DNA from: JAGPCK01 sp041675505 | GTDB taxonomy: Bacteria > Bacteroidota > Bacteroidia > UKL13-3 | Assembly: GCA_041675505.1 (NCBI GenBank) | Contig: JBAYTR010000007.1 | Location: 1 to 64,000 of the forward strand | Length of the DNA stretch: 64,000 nucleotides | Direction of reading: 5' to 3' | Shown: positions 1 to 8,403 of the stretch, in pieces | How positions within the stretch are numbered: position 1 is the stretch's first letter | Layout of the letters: each line of letters begins with the position of its first letter | The notes under the pieces: model-generated | Told to the model about the DNA's origin: nothing | What the model saw: only the letters and a program-made list of their open reading frames with translations | Databases searched by the model: none | Program-made: the position numbers and the translations under genes

Positions 1-1
1 G

Positions 2-121
2 GTCAATCCGCCTCTTTTTGATATATTCGCCTACAGATTTTGGTTCAAATGGGTACTTTTTTGAGAGATACTTTACGCCAGGGGCCACGATTACCGCTCC
101 GCAAAATGCCAACGCAGGTAT
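2..121 (-). other. Possible N-terminal fragment of an XRE-type helix-turn-helix protein, cut by the window start
   Basis: On the minus strand these bases are open with no stop. They encode a peptide that opens (I)PALAFCGAVIVAP and reaches PKSVGEYIKKRRID at the window edge. The last part resembles the start of an XRE-type HTH domain, and a family of small regulators commonly opens M-P-A-L-A/P-F-C; this likeness is from memory, not a search. The codon where ATG is expected is ATA (121-119), exactly where the sequence changes into comM. No plus-strand frame here resembles the ComM sequence that should precede the CPCG motif. It may be a gene fragment or one side of an assembly or recombination junction. 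Confidence 0.35.
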
Positions 122-606
122 GCCCCTGCGGCTTTTACAACCATCCTGAAAAAGAATGTGTGTGCTCACCCGGAGTAGTACAAAAATATCTGGGTAAGGT
201 AAGCGGGCCGTTGCTCGACCGCATTGATATTCACATTGAAGTAACTCCGGTTAGTTTTGATGAACTAAGCACTACGCGCAAGGCTGAATCAAGTGACGTT
301 ATCAGAACACGTGTCATTAACGCACGCAACTTTCAGCAGGAACGCTTTAAAAATAATCCGGGCATGTATGCCAATGCACAAATGGGTTCTACCATGGTGC
401 GCGAAATATGTGTTATAAATGCAGCCGGGCAAAATCTGTTAAAAACGGCCATGACCCGCTTGCAACTCTCCGCCAGAGCATATGACCGTATTCTCAAAGT
501 CTCACGCACCATTGCTGATTTGGCCGGCAGCGATGAAATTAAAATTGAACACCTGGCTGAAGCCATTCAATACCGAAGCTTAGACAGAGAGAACTGGGCA
601 GGCTAA
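121..606 (+). CDS. comM: ComM/YifB-type magnesium chelatase-like AAA+ ATPase, C-terminal part only
   Basis: The family is a hexameric AAA+ helicase that in other bacteria promotes branch migration during natural transformation. Visible here are the CPCG-FYNHPEKECVCSP cysteine motif, the SGPLLDRIDIHIEV segment that follows it, and the C-terminal Mg_chelatase_C region (LSARAYDRILKVSRTIADL, then EHLAEAIQYRS). About 160 residues remain of the usual 500 or so, so the Walker motifs are absent. The frame can be extended to an ATG at 40, but the added residues do not look like ComM, so that is not taken as a real start. The gene ends 18 bp before the next lipoprotein gene. Confidence 0.85.
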   Translation, partial: CPCGFYNHPEKECVCSPGVVQKYLGKVSGPLLDRIDIHIEVTPVSFDELSTTRKAESSDVIRTRVINARNFQQERFKNNPGMYANAQMGSTMVREICVINAAGQNLLKTAMTRLQLSARAYDRILKVSRTIADLAGSDEIKIEHLAEAIQYRSLDRENWAG

Positions 607-624
607 AACCAACATAAAATCAAA

Positions 625-1071
625 ATGATGAAATACACTTTATTCATACTAGCGCTAATAAGTCTTATGGGTTGCTCACCTAAAACTAAAAGTACAGCAA
701 CACCCGTTACCCAGCAACCCAAAAAAGACGTTTCCCTGATAGGTCCCAAATGGCAACTGAGTAAAATAAATGATGACATGAAGCCGCAGCCATCGGACGG
801 CCAGGTGCTGTGGCTACAGTTGTTATTGGGCGGAGAGCAGTTTAGTGCTTATGGTGGTTGCAACAGCGGTGGGGGCAAATACAAAATTGAAAAAGATAAA
901 TTAACCCTTAGCGATATGCTCAGTACACAAATGTTTTGTGAACCCAACATGAAACTGGAAAAGTCATATTTCACCAAACTGCAAATGACCAACCGCTATG
1001 AAATAAAAGGAAACACCCTATCACTGTATTTTGATAAAACGCTTTTACTGGAATTTGAAGCAGCAGAATAA
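625..1071 (+). CDS. META-domain (HslJ-like) lipoprotein
   Basis: A 148-residue protein with a lipoprotein signal peptide (lipobox L-M-G-C, Cys near residue 17), so probably anchored in an outer or inner membrane leaflet. The mature part is a single META domain: W-x-L-S-K-I near the start, then the YGGCNSGGGKYKI motif and the conserved cysteine in TQMFCE typical of HslJ. The family's biochemical role is not settled; E. coli HslJ is linked to stress resistance. A double ATG leaves the start open by one codon. It abuts the next lipoprotein gene directly (TAA then ATG), which suggests co-transcription. Confidence 0.8.
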   Translation: MMKYTLFILALISLMGCSPKTKSTATPVTQQPKKDVSLIGPKWQLSKINDDMKPQPSDGQVLWLQLLLGGEQFSAYGGCNSGGGKYKIEKDKLTLSDMLSTQMFCEPNMKLEKSYFTKLQMTNRYEIKGNTLSLYFDKTLLLEFEAAE

Positions 1072-1644
1072 ATGAGAACAGTACTTATAACATCTCTTTC
1101 TTTACTTTTGATTTACGGTTGTGGCAACAACCAAACCACACAAAACACTCCGGTTGAAAATACAACTACTGCTGAAACGGAGATAAACATAGAAGCCAGT
1201 ATTGATGCCTATGTGAATGAAGTAGAGTTGATGGAACTGCGCGAAAAAATACATGATTATACCCATGGAAATTCCAAAGGACAGTACGTTGGTTTTTATG
1301 CCGGTGATAAACTGGTTAAAATAACCCGAAAAGAAAAAGGGGGTGAAACCGAATACGACAACGATTTCTATCTTCGCAACGATTCTTTGCTGTTTTGCTA
1401 CATTCGCGAAAGCAAAAAAAACTGTAAAGGTCCGTTAACCTGTGCCTGGGAGTTAAAGCAGTATTATGCCAATAACCACCTGTACAAAGCTTATAAAAGA
1501 GGGGATCTGTTTCAGCCGGAAGAACCATTCGATATGGAAAGCCGCAATTTTAAAATTGACACCGAAAGCAACTTACTGGCTGAAGATACCGTACAACGCA
1601 ACTTTGCAGGATATGTGATTTCGCTGTTTAAGAACGTTAAATAA
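1072..1644 (+). CDS. Lipoprotein of unknown function
   Basis: A 190-residue protein with a lipobox (LIYGC, Cys near 17), followed by a Thr/Asn-rich linker. The mature domain is mixed alpha/beta in composition with many charged residues (YVGFYAGDKLVKITRKEKGGETEYDND region) and two close cysteines, which could form a disulfide. The start codon follows the stop of the META lipoprotein with no gap, so the two are very likely one transcript. It ends 2 bp from the convergent 840-residue secreted protein gene. No family recognised. Confidence 0.75.
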   Translation: MRTVLITSLSLLLIYGCGNNQTTQNTPVENTTTAETEINIEASIDAYVNEVELMELREKIHDYTHGNSKGQYVGFYAGDKLVKITRKEKGGETEYDNDFYLRNDSLLFCYIRESKKNCKGPLTCAWELKQYYANNHLYKAYKRGDLFQPEEPFDMESRNFKIDTESNLLAEDTVQRNFAGYVISLFKNVK

Positions 1645-1646
1645 CA

Positions 1647-4169
1647 TTAACGCAACAACACCAGCTTACCTGAATTGATAAACTCGGAACCTTGTATAAT
1701 CACATATAGATAAATACCTGCATTCAGTTCTGTTAAAGATATATCGTTTTCACCATGCATTAAAGCTGCTGTAAGCATCACCCTTCCCGATACATCCATA
1801 AAGTGGATTCTAGCCTCTCCGATTGATTTTACATGGACCTTGCTTGTTGTCGGATTCGGATAAATAGTAAACTTATCCTTTCGCACAGGCTCATGTACTT
1901 GTGTACTAAAGTCTTTAGCTAACAAAGCCTCGCACGAATCAGCCCATGGAGTGCCCCAGGATTGTGCAGAAATTGTTTCCTTATAAACTGGGCGCGAATA
2001 CGCTAAAGTATCTCCTTGGCTGTTCATCAAGGTGTAATACCTCCCGAATCCATCGTGAAAATGTTCAATCAAAATGCTATCCGACTTTAACTCTTCCGAG
2101 CAACCATTTGGAAGTGTTTTATAAAAAACCGTAGTTACAGTCTTTTCAGAAGAGTTAAATCTACCCAAAGGATAATGAATGTCTTTTACCACCCCCCCAG
2201 GCTGAACGTACATGGGTAAAAAGGAATAATCGGTTTCTTTTATTGTATCCGTGAGCAAATTTTTTTGAATTCCTGCAATTACACCTGCTGAATCTTTACG
2301 TGTACAATCTTCGTAGCTATACGTCCAACTGTCAAGTGAAAGTCGATTGTTCTTTTGCTTTCGAATGGTTCTGATTATAGTATTTTGTGTATTGTTTACT
2401 TCTATAATGTCAACCCGTTTATGAAGATAGGTATCAAAAGGAGTATCATCCACATTAAATAATTTATTGCTGAATTCGTCCCTTGAATATAGTTGTGGTG
2501 CAGCGTTAAAGTAAGGGAAGTAATTAAACTCAGGTGTTGTGATTAATCCTGAATTACGAGTCAGCGAAATATATACGTTATTCAAATAGTGGGTTATTGG
2601 TTGATGATTTTTATCGTAGCAGCTGAAATAAATTCTTTTCACACTATCAACATATAAGTAATAATCTTGTACGTAATCAAAATCTACACTTTGTACGCGA
2701 GCTTCTACGTATGATGAATCCTTCCAGCGGTAAGCAACCCATTTCTCATTAAGGTATGCAGTGGTCTTAAAATAAATTGGTTCGTTTTTGTAATTATAAA
2801 CAATGCTCCAACCTGTGTCTGTATCTGTAATCTGAGTGCCTAACCATGAGCTGTGTTGCAGAGATACGTCAGCGCATCCTTCTTTTAGTGAAGGATAATA
2901 AACAAATTGATGAGTCTTTGACAAAGGGGCCTCGATAGTAGAACGAATCTCAGCCAATCTTCTTCTATTGCCGGGATACTCATAATATAGACTTCTGTTA
3001 CCGGGATAGTTGACTAATCTGTACTTTCTGCCTTCCGCAAATTCTTTCCAATCTAAAGCAAATGGAGTTCCCCAAATTGTACCTCCTTTTTTAACATACT
3101 GAAGTATCTTACCTGAGGTTGTTGCTCCCCCCATGCTGCGATATTGCGAAAAGTAGCCCACTCCGGTGAGGTAATAAGCTACTGTATTACATGCATCTGA
3201 AGTAACCGAGGCACAACTGTCTGACTTATCAAAATATACGCAAGGGTATGTGAGCTTAATCAATGTTGTATTTCCCAAATATGAATACCTCGCATCATAT
3301 GGTTTAATTATAGAATTCTGAACAGATTTGATAACAAGTGTATCCACTTTTGAAGAATCAAACTGCGTTCTGCTCCTTACTGCTGTTCGAAAAAAGTACA
3401 TGACAGAATCAGAGTACTCCACCTTTCCAATCACTTTCCGTATACACAATGCCTTATATGTGTCATAATATTGATTGTAATGCCACTCATCACCTATCTC
3501 ATACTTATAAACAGCGTCACTTAAATTGATAAATAAACCTCTGTTGGGATTACTCAACCCTACCAAGGAATCTGCAGATAAAATGATCTCATTCTCATTT
3601 GCCGGAAAAGCATTAAGTACTGTCTTTTTTACCCAACCGTAATTTTTGCTGATAATAAACGAAAAACCATTGAATGGTTTATATGCTGCTGCTCCTGTGC
3701 TATCAAAATATGTAATCTGAATATGTTTTACTGAGTCCATCACACCAACCACGTTGGTTATGTCAGCATGAATAACTCTCGCCTTTACAGTGGCTCCGTT
3801 ACTGTACTTGTAAAAAACCCATTCCTCATTAAGATGACCCCGGGTTTTAATAAGCATGGTATCATTAAATACATTAACTATTCGCTCATCTCCGCTTCCG
3901 TCAACAAGTAAATACTGACCAATACGAGAAGTATGGTTGTAAATTGAACAATATTCCTGCTGCTTATTCCAGTAATTTTTGAATAAAACTGCATCGAAAG
4001 TAAATCGGGAAAACGGTCCAACTGTGTCGTGATTTACCACATGAAACGACATAAAAATAGAATGGTCTCGAAAATATTGAACACCTTGATTGTATGCTGT
4101 AGTCCAATTTTGCGACACCGAATACAAAGAGGATAAAAGGAATGTGATAAAGAAAAGAATTTTTCTCAT
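1647..4169 (-). CDS. Large secreted protein with an internal duplication and T9SS type A sorting domain
   Basis: An 840-residue protein with a Sec signal peptide (about residues 1-19, cleavage near SVSQ) and a C-terminal type A T9SS domain (FTIYPNPTTSKV, then DVSGRV, ending GKLVLLR). It should cross the outer membrane through the type IX system and be released or surface-attached. The middle carries two similar modules, about residues 110-190 and 465-545, sharing NE-x-WV-x-Y, x-V-x-ARV, DSVK-x-I and a following N/K-x-G-x-(I/V) pattern, so it arose by internal duplication. It is rich in Tyr and Asp. No catalytic motif recognised. It is convergent with the lipoprotein pair. Confidence 0.8.
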   Translation of the reverse strand: MRKILFFITFLLSSLYSVSQNWTTAYNQGVQYFRDHSIFMSFHVVNHDTVGPFSRFTFDAVLFKNYWNKQQEYCSIYNHTSRIGQYLLVDGSGDERIVNVFNDTMLIKTRGHLNEEWVFYKYSNGATVKARVIHADITNVVGVMDSVKHIQITYFDSTGAAAYKPFNGFSFIISKNYGWVKKTVLNAFPANENEIILSADSLVGLSNPNRGLFINLSDAVYKYEIGDEWHYNQYYDTYKALCIRKVIGKVEYSDSVMYFFRTAVRSRTQFDSSKVDTLVIKSVQNSIIKPYDARYSYLGNTTLIKLTYPCVYFDKSDSCASVTSDACNTVAYYLTGVGYFSQYRSMGGATTSGKILQYVKKGGTIWGTPFALDWKEFAEGRKYRLVNYPGNRSLYYEYPGNRRRLAEIRSTIEAPLSKTHQFVYYPSLKEGCADVSLQHSSWLGTQITDTDTGWSIVYNYKNEPIYFKTTAYLNEKWVAYRWKDSSYVEARVQSVDFDYVQDYYLYVDSVKRIYFSCYDKNHQPITHYLNNVYISLTRNSGLITTPEFNYFPYFNAAPQLYSRDEFSNKLFNVDDTPFDTYLHKRVDIIEVNNTQNTIIRTIRKQKNNRLSLDSWTYSYEDCTRKDSAGVIAGIQKNLLTDTIKETDYSFLPMYVQPGGVVKDIHYPLGRFNSSEKTVTTVFYKTLPNGCSEELKSDSILIEHFHDGFGRYYTLMNSQGDTLAYSRPVYKETISAQSWGTPWADSCEALLAKDFSTQVHEPVRKDKFTIYPNPTTSKVHVKSIGEARIHFMDVSGRVMLTAALMHGENDISLTELNAGIYLYVIIQGSEFINSGKLVLLR

Positions 4170-4259
4170 GACAGAATTTGAATGGTTTAGAGTTGCAAAT
4201 TATAAAAAAATCGAAACCACACAAGTAGTTTTCGACAATTACAAAATATTTCTTGATTG

Positions 4260-4280
4260 AGCGGTAGCCGCTTATCTTTG
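4260..4280 (+). promoter_or_regulatory. Promoter and small palindrome in front of purK
   Basis: TATCTTTG at 4273-4280 fits the Bacteroidota -7 element TAnnTTTG and ends 7 nt before the purK ATG, so the leader is very short or absent. Directly upstream lies a palindrome, AGCGG-TAG-CCGCT at 4260-4272, which touches the -7 element and could be an operator. The promoter assignment rests on the known consensus; the operator role is inference. Confidence 0.55.
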
Positions 4281-4287
4281 CGCCCGT

Positions 4288-5451
4288 ATGGCACAAATTC
4301 CTTCTCCGTTTACTATTGGCATTATTGGCGGTGGCCAGCTGGGTCGCATGTTTATTGAAAATGCACTGAAAATGAATGTGCGCTGTGCTGTGCTGGAAAA
4401 CGATGAAAATTGTCCGGCTGCATTGGTGGCACATCAATTTGTGAAAGGTGCCTTAACCGATGAAGCTGCTATACGCCAACTGGCGGCAGTGAGCGATGTG
4501 CTCACCTACGAAATTGAACACATCAACACCGAGGCTTTATTAAAACTGGAAGCAGAGGGCAAAAAAATTATTCCTTCACCCCGCATATTGCAAATCATTC
4601 AGGACAAAGGATTACAGAAACAATTTTACCGCAACAACGGTATTCCCACTGCCGATTTTCGTTTAGTAAATCAGCCCGAAGAATGGCTCTTCGCAGCCGA
4701 AAGTATGGGAGTGGAGCGTTTTGCGGCCAAACTGTGTAAAGGCGGATATGACGGAAAAGGCGTGGCCTTACTTTCCACCACTCAATTGCGCGAAGGCAAA
4801 ACTGCTATTCCGTTTGATGCACCTGCTATGATAGAGGCTTTTGTGGATTGTGAGAAAGAACTCTCTGTAATTGTTGCCCGCGGACTGGACGGCTCCACTG
4901 TTTCCTTTCCGGTGGTGGAAATGGAGTTTGATCCCGTGGCTAATCTGGTTACGTTCCTATTCAGCCCGGCAGAGGTGGAACACCACGTTGAAGAACAAGC
5001 ACAGCAAATTGCCATGGACGCCATCACCAAACTAAACGGGTACGGTTTGTTTGCCGTGGAAATGATGCTCGATAAACAAGGGCATATTCTGGTGAATGAA
5101 ATTGCTCCCCGTCCGCACAACTCAGGGCACCAAACCATTGAAGGCAATTTTAGCTCACAGTACGACCAGTTGCTGCGCGTATTACTTGAGTTACCGCTGG
5201 GCAGCACAGATGTAATTCTGCCCTCCGCCATGATTAATGTGTTGGGTGGCGAGGGTTTCTCAGGCACTTACAAAATGGAAGGCATTGAAAAGATATTGAG
5301 CCTCCCTGGTGTGTATGTACACCTGTATGAAAAGAAAGAAAGCCGCCCCATGCGCAAACTGGGCCACATCACCGTTTTGGCCGATACCGTTAAGGATGTA
5401 AAGGAAAAAGCTAACTTTGTGCGCAACACAGTAAAAATAGTACAGGCATGA
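4288..5451 (+). CDS. purK: N5-carboxyaminoimidazole ribonucleotide synthase PurK
   Basis: An ATP-grasp enzyme of purine synthesis. It converts AIR, ATP and bicarbonate into N5-CAIR in the cytosol. The 387 residues match the family length. Visible are the N-terminal Rossmann motif IGIIGGGQLGRM, the ATP-grasp glycine-rich loop KLCKGGYDGKGV, the EAFVDCEKELSVIVAR strand and the C-terminal NEIAPRPHNSGH signature. The stop codon overlaps the purE start by 4 bp (ATGA), so the product passes to the mutase made from the same mRNA. Start chosen at the first ATG after the TAnnTTTG promoter. Confidence 0.97.
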   Translation: MAQIPSPFTIGIIGGGQLGRMFIENALKMNVRCAVLENDENCPAALVAHQFVKGALTDEAAIRQLAAVSDVLTYEIEHINTEALLKLEAEGKKIIPSPRILQIIQDKGLQKQFYRNNGIPTADFRLVNQPEEWLFAAESMGVERFAAKLCKGGYDGKGVALLSTTQLREGKTAIPFDAPAMIEAFVDCEKELSVIVARGLDGSTVSFPVVEMEFDPVANLVTFLFSPAEVEHHVEEQAQQIAMDAITKLNGYGLFAVEMMLDKQGHILVNEIAPRPHNSGHQTIEGNFSSQYDQLLRVLLELPLGSTDVILPSAMINVLGGEGFSGTYKMEGIEKILSLPGVYVHLYEKKESRPMRKLGHITVLADTVKDVKEKANFVRNTVKIVQA

Positions 5452-5969
5452 AACCACAAATAGCCATCATTATGGGCTCCGACTCTGACCTTCCGGTAAT
5501 GCAGGAAGCAGCCAAAATTCTCGATGAGTTTAAAGTACCTTATGAAATGACTGTGGTCTCGGCACACCGCACACCGCAACGCATGTACGATTTTGCCAAA
5601 CATGCACCTAAAAACGGTATCAAGGTAATTATTGCCGGTGCTGGTGGAGCAGCACATTTACCGGGTATGGTAGCAGCCATTACACATTTACCTGTAATTG
5701 GTGTACCGGTGCAAAGTAAAAGCATGTCGGGTATTGATTCGCTTTACAGCATTGTGCAAATGCCTCCGGGAGTTCCGGTAGCCACAGTAGCTATTAACGG
5801 AGCAAAAAATGCCGGGTTACTCGCTCTTCAAATTTTAGGCACTTCTGACAAAACCATCGAAAAAGCCATGATCAAATACAAAGAGACCATGGAAAAAGAG
5901 GTACTCAAAAAAGCCGAACAAGTAGAACAGATAGTAGCTAAAAACTCTTCGATAGGGTTTAAGTTGTAA
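5448..5969 (+). CDS. purE: N5-carboxyaminoimidazole ribonucleotide mutase PurE
   Basis: Class I PurE moves the carboxyl group of N5-CAIR to C4 to give CAIR. The 173 residues carry the GSDSDLPVM nucleotide-binding loop, the SAHRTP motif with the catalytic His, and GAGGAAHLPGM. It is translationally coupled to purK by a 4-bp overlap. The gene is followed within 10 bp by a palindromic REP-like element, which may end the transcript. Confidence 0.97.
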   Translation: MKPQIAIIMGSDSDLPVMQEAAKILDEFKVPYEMTVVSAHRTPQRMYDFAKHAPKNGIKVIIAGAGGAAHLPGMVAAITHLPVIGVPVQSKSMSGIDSLYSIVQMPPGVPVATVAINGAKNAGLLALQILGTSDKTIEKAMIKYKETMEKEVLKKAEQVEQIVAKNSSIGFKL

Positions 5970-5976
5970 GGGTTCT

Positions 5977-6029
5977 AACCCTGACAGGGCTTTATTCTTC
6001 CGCATACAGCCCTGTCAGGGTTTGGGTTT
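5977..6029. repeat. REP-like palindromic element, left copy
   Basis: A 53-bp element. Two 15-bp arms (AACCCTGACAGGGCT and its exact reverse complement) enclose a 16-nt spacer, and each arm is itself nearly palindromic around CCCTG-A-CAGGG. A TGGGTTT tail follows. It is repeated in direct orientation at 6615-6667 with 4 differences in 53. The two copies bracket the RAYT gene, the layout known for REP-associated tyrosine transposases. It may also serve as a terminator for purE. Confidence 0.8.
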
Positions 6030-6055
6030 GAATTTGCGAAACTAAATTAGGAACA

Positions 6056-6616
6056 ATGCAAGTAATTGAAAAACTCACTCCAGTTTGTTTTTACCATATC
6101 TATAACAGAGGCATTAATGGAGAGAACTTATTCAAAGAGAAAAAAAATTACGCACATTTTTTAACCAGATTAGAAAAATACATTTTACCTGTAGCAGAAA
6201 TATATGCCTACTGTTTACTTAAAAATCACTTCCATTTGCTTGTAAGAATTCGAGAAAATCATCAACTTGATGCTTCCAAACAGTTTGCTCATTGTTTTAA
6301 TTCGTATACACAAGGCATTAACAAATTATATAAAAGAACCGGTGGACTATTCCAGACTCCATTCAAACGAAAAGAAGTTACTACTGAAAACTATATTACC
6401 TGGTTGATATGGTATATCCACGCGAATCCAGAAAAACACGGTTTAACCAGTGACTTCCGAGAGTGGGAATGGTCGTCTTACTATAAAATTATTTCTGATG
6501 AAAAAAGTATGATTGAAAAGCAACTCACTTTAGAAATGCTTGGCAATAAAGAAGAGTTTATAGCCTTCCATTTACAAAATAAACAATTCTATCAAGAACT
6601 AACACTTGAGGAATAA
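6056..6616 (+). CDS. REP-associated tyrosine transposase (RAYT), Y1/IS200-like HUH nuclease
   Basis: A 186-residue single-strand DNA nuclease of the Y1_Tnp superfamily. Seen: the N-terminal strand YHIYNRGINGENLF, the HUH motif as HFH in LLKNHFHLLV, and the candidate catalytic Tyr in TWLIWYIHANPEKHGL, followed by the RAYT-typical W-E-W-S-S-Y block. Known RAYTs bind and cut REP palindromes as hairpins and are thought to spread them. Here the gene lies between two copies of one palindrome, and its stop codon falls inside the right copy. It has no IS200 partner tnpB and no target duplication is evident, so it is more likely a domesticated RAYT than an active IS. Confidence 0.88.
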   Translation: MQVIEKLTPVCFYHIYNRGINGENLFKEKKNYAHFLTRLEKYILPVAEIYAYCLLKNHFHLLVRIRENHQLDASKQFAHCFNSYTQGINKLYKRTGGLFQTPFKRKEVTTENYITWLIWYIHANPEKHGLTSDFREWEWSSYYKIISDEKSMIEKQLTLEMLGNKEEFIAFHLQNKQFYQELTLEE

Positions 6617-6667
6617 CCCTGACTGGGCTTTCTTCTTTCGCATAAAGCCCTGTCAGGGTTTGGGTTT
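6615..6667. repeat. REP-like palindromic element, right copy
   Basis: Direct repeat of the element at 5977-6029 with 4 of 53 bases changed. One change (A to T in the first arm) breaks a single pair of the 15-bp inverted repeat. It overlaps the last two bases of the RAYT stop codon and the last base of the convergent 6667-8391 gene, so it sits exactly between two converging genes and could terminate both. Confidence 0.8.
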
Positions 6668-8391
6668 TACTCCACCAAAATTCTTTGACCAAAACAACCG
6701 TCTTGTGTTTGAATAGTCAGAAAATAGACTCCCTTCTTTAACGCTCCTAAGTCAATCTTCTCCTCTTGTGCACCGTTCAAACAAACCTGACCGAGTTGGT
6801 TATGTATAGTGTATTGGTATTTTTGTCCATTGTGTTCAATGTATAACCACTTGTAAGCTGGAATAGGATATATCCGCAGCAGGCCGCTTTGTAATAAATT
6901 TTTTACGCCTGTGGCCCAAACACCAACTACCAAAGTATCTGCATCAGCCGGACAAAGGCCATTGTTCGCTGAACGAAGTATTACAGTAAATGTCCTGTTG
7001 CTTACATCATTGTTGCCTGCTACATACAACACACTATCGGAAGTAGCTACAGAATCATCTTGAGTTGGACTCCCGAATGAAAACTGCCCATCACCCCAGC
7101 GCGACCAATATAAAGCAGTTGTATATTTTTTTGTTGCCTTGAGTAAAAACGGTTGCCCTCCCTCGTATCGTTCCGGTGCTATAATTTCTACATCGGGTTT
7201 ACCATCAATAATAATACTGGCACTATCCATTCCTATACATCCTGTTGCAGGGTTCTTATAAACATAAAGAGCCTTATTGACTCCTATAACTACTGCTGGT
7301 GATATTTTTTTATTAGGTATGAAATAATTGTATGTGTAATGTACTCCAAGTATTGTGGAGTTTAAGTAATACAAACCTCCGGAAGAATGAGGTTGCCCAT
7401 ATAGGAAAATTTCTGAATCGCTTTCACACACCTGCGTTTTGCTCACAGTAAGTGTTACCAGCGGCACCTTTGATACTTTCAACAACACCGTATCACTGGC
7501 TGAACAACCCCACAAGTTGGTATAGGTATAATGGAACAGTATCATAGTATCTTTATTTATGTCTTTGGGAGATAAAATACCGAATTGGCTTACACTTGAA
7601 ATAAAGGGTTCAGAAGTCCAACTGCCTCCCGTTGGGCTGGCACCACTTTTATCTGAAAGTGAAAAGGGCTGCTCATCATTGCAAACTGCACCTAAAACAC
7701 CTGCATCTACAACGGGCAAAGGTTTTATGTGGTAATAAGCCGTATCCGTGTTTTCACATCCCATATTATCTGTTGCTTTATACACCAGCATATAGGTAGA
7801 ATCCTGAGTAGCTCTTTTAGGATAAAAAGTATGTTTACGGGTTACGGAGTTATAGTGCAAAGGTGAATTAGGGTGATTTACTAAGGGTGAGGGTGGCGAC
7901 ACCCAGTTGAGATTTGCATTTGCAAAATTAGGATAAGGTTGAATTTGTATGGAGTCGGCATTACTGCAAACAAAAGTGTCGGGGCCAATTAAAACCAGCG
8001 GAAGTGCAGCAACAGTTAAGTTAACTGAATCACGTAAGGTGTCTCCGTTCACCGTTCGGTAATAGTAAGTTATTTTCCAACTTGCAGGATTTCCGTTTTG
8101 CCCGTTTACTCCAAGACAAGAGGGAACAACGTATCCGAAAGAACTGTTTGCCGTTGTATCCTGTATAAAACAATGTTTCTTTGAGGCAACAGTAGTACCC
8201 CACCAGCCGCCATAAAAACCATTCTGACCATACCCTTTTGAGTTGGGGGTGGCACCACAAAACCAAGAAATATCAACTGTGTCTTGTGTTTCACAAACCT
8301 TAGGGTTAAGGGTAGAGAAATATACACTTGTTTGTGACCATGCGGTAAATTGAATACCTATAAAAAGTAGACTGATTAACCCAAATCTCAT
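6667..8391 (-). CDS. Secreted PKD/Ig-like repeat protein with T9SS type A sorting domain
   Basis: A 574-residue extracellular protein. A signal peptide (about 1-19, ending AWSQ) is followed by a Cys-containing N-terminal region and several Ig/PKD-like modules of 80-90 residues, recognisable by recurring VCSNADSIQI, VCNDEQPFSL and VCESDSEIFL openings and D-T-V/A-x-L/Y endings. The C-terminus is a type A T9SS domain (LRIYPIPAYKWLYIEH, LGALKKGVYFLTI). The modules suggest adhesion or matrix binding rather than catalysis. A TATATTTG promoter lies just before the ATG. Confidence 0.85.
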   Translation of the reverse strand: MRFGLISLLFIGIQFTAWSQTSVYFSTLNPKVCETQDTVDISWFCGATPNSKGYGQNGFYGGWWGTTVASKKHCFIQDTTANSSFGYVVPSCLGVNGQNGNPASWKITYYYRTVNGDTLRDSVNLTVAALPLVLIGPDTFVCSNADSIQIQPYPNFANANLNWVSPPSPLVNHPNSPLHYNSVTRKHTFYPKRATQDSTYMLVYKATDNMGCENTDTAYYHIKPLPVVDAGVLGAVCNDEQPFSLSDKSGASPTGGSWTSEPFISSVSQFGILSPKDINKDTMILFHYTYTNLWGCSASDTVLLKVSKVPLVTLTVSKTQVCESDSEIFLYGQPHSSGGLYYLNSTILGVHYTYNYFIPNKKISPAVVIGVNKALYVYKNPATGCIGMDSASIIIDGKPDVEIIAPERYEGGQPFLLKATKKYTTALYWSRWGDGQFSFGSPTQDDSVATSDSVLYVAGNNDVSNRTFTVILRSANNGLCPADADTLVVGVWATGVKNLLQSGLLRIYPIPAYKWLYIEHNGQKYQYTIHNQLGQVCLNGAQEEKIDLGALKKGVYFLTIQTQDGCFGQRILVE

Positions 8392-8395
8392 ATAT

Positions 8396-8403
8396 CAAAT
8401 ATA
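8396..8403 (-). promoter_or_regulatory. TAnnTTTG promoter element
   Basis: TATATTTG on the minus strand ends 4 nt before the ATG at 8391. This fits the Bacteroidota -7 consensus and predicts a leaderless or nearly leaderless mRNA for the T9SS protein. No clear -33 TTTG at 19-21 bp. Confidence 0.45.

Noticed and set aside
40..120. N-terminal part of the open frame leading into comM
   Set aside because: The 27 residues do not resemble ComM and the frame is open only by chance up to an ATG at 40; the real similarity begins at 121.
3964..4437. 157-codon minus-strand frame across the purK start
   Set aside because: It overlaps both the T9SS protein gene and purK in another frame and has no protein-like composition; it is a shadow.
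6056..6616. Active IS200/IS605 element
   Set aside because: No tnpB and no typical left/right end asymmetry; the flanking elements are REP-like palindromes in direct orientation, which fits a RAYT better.
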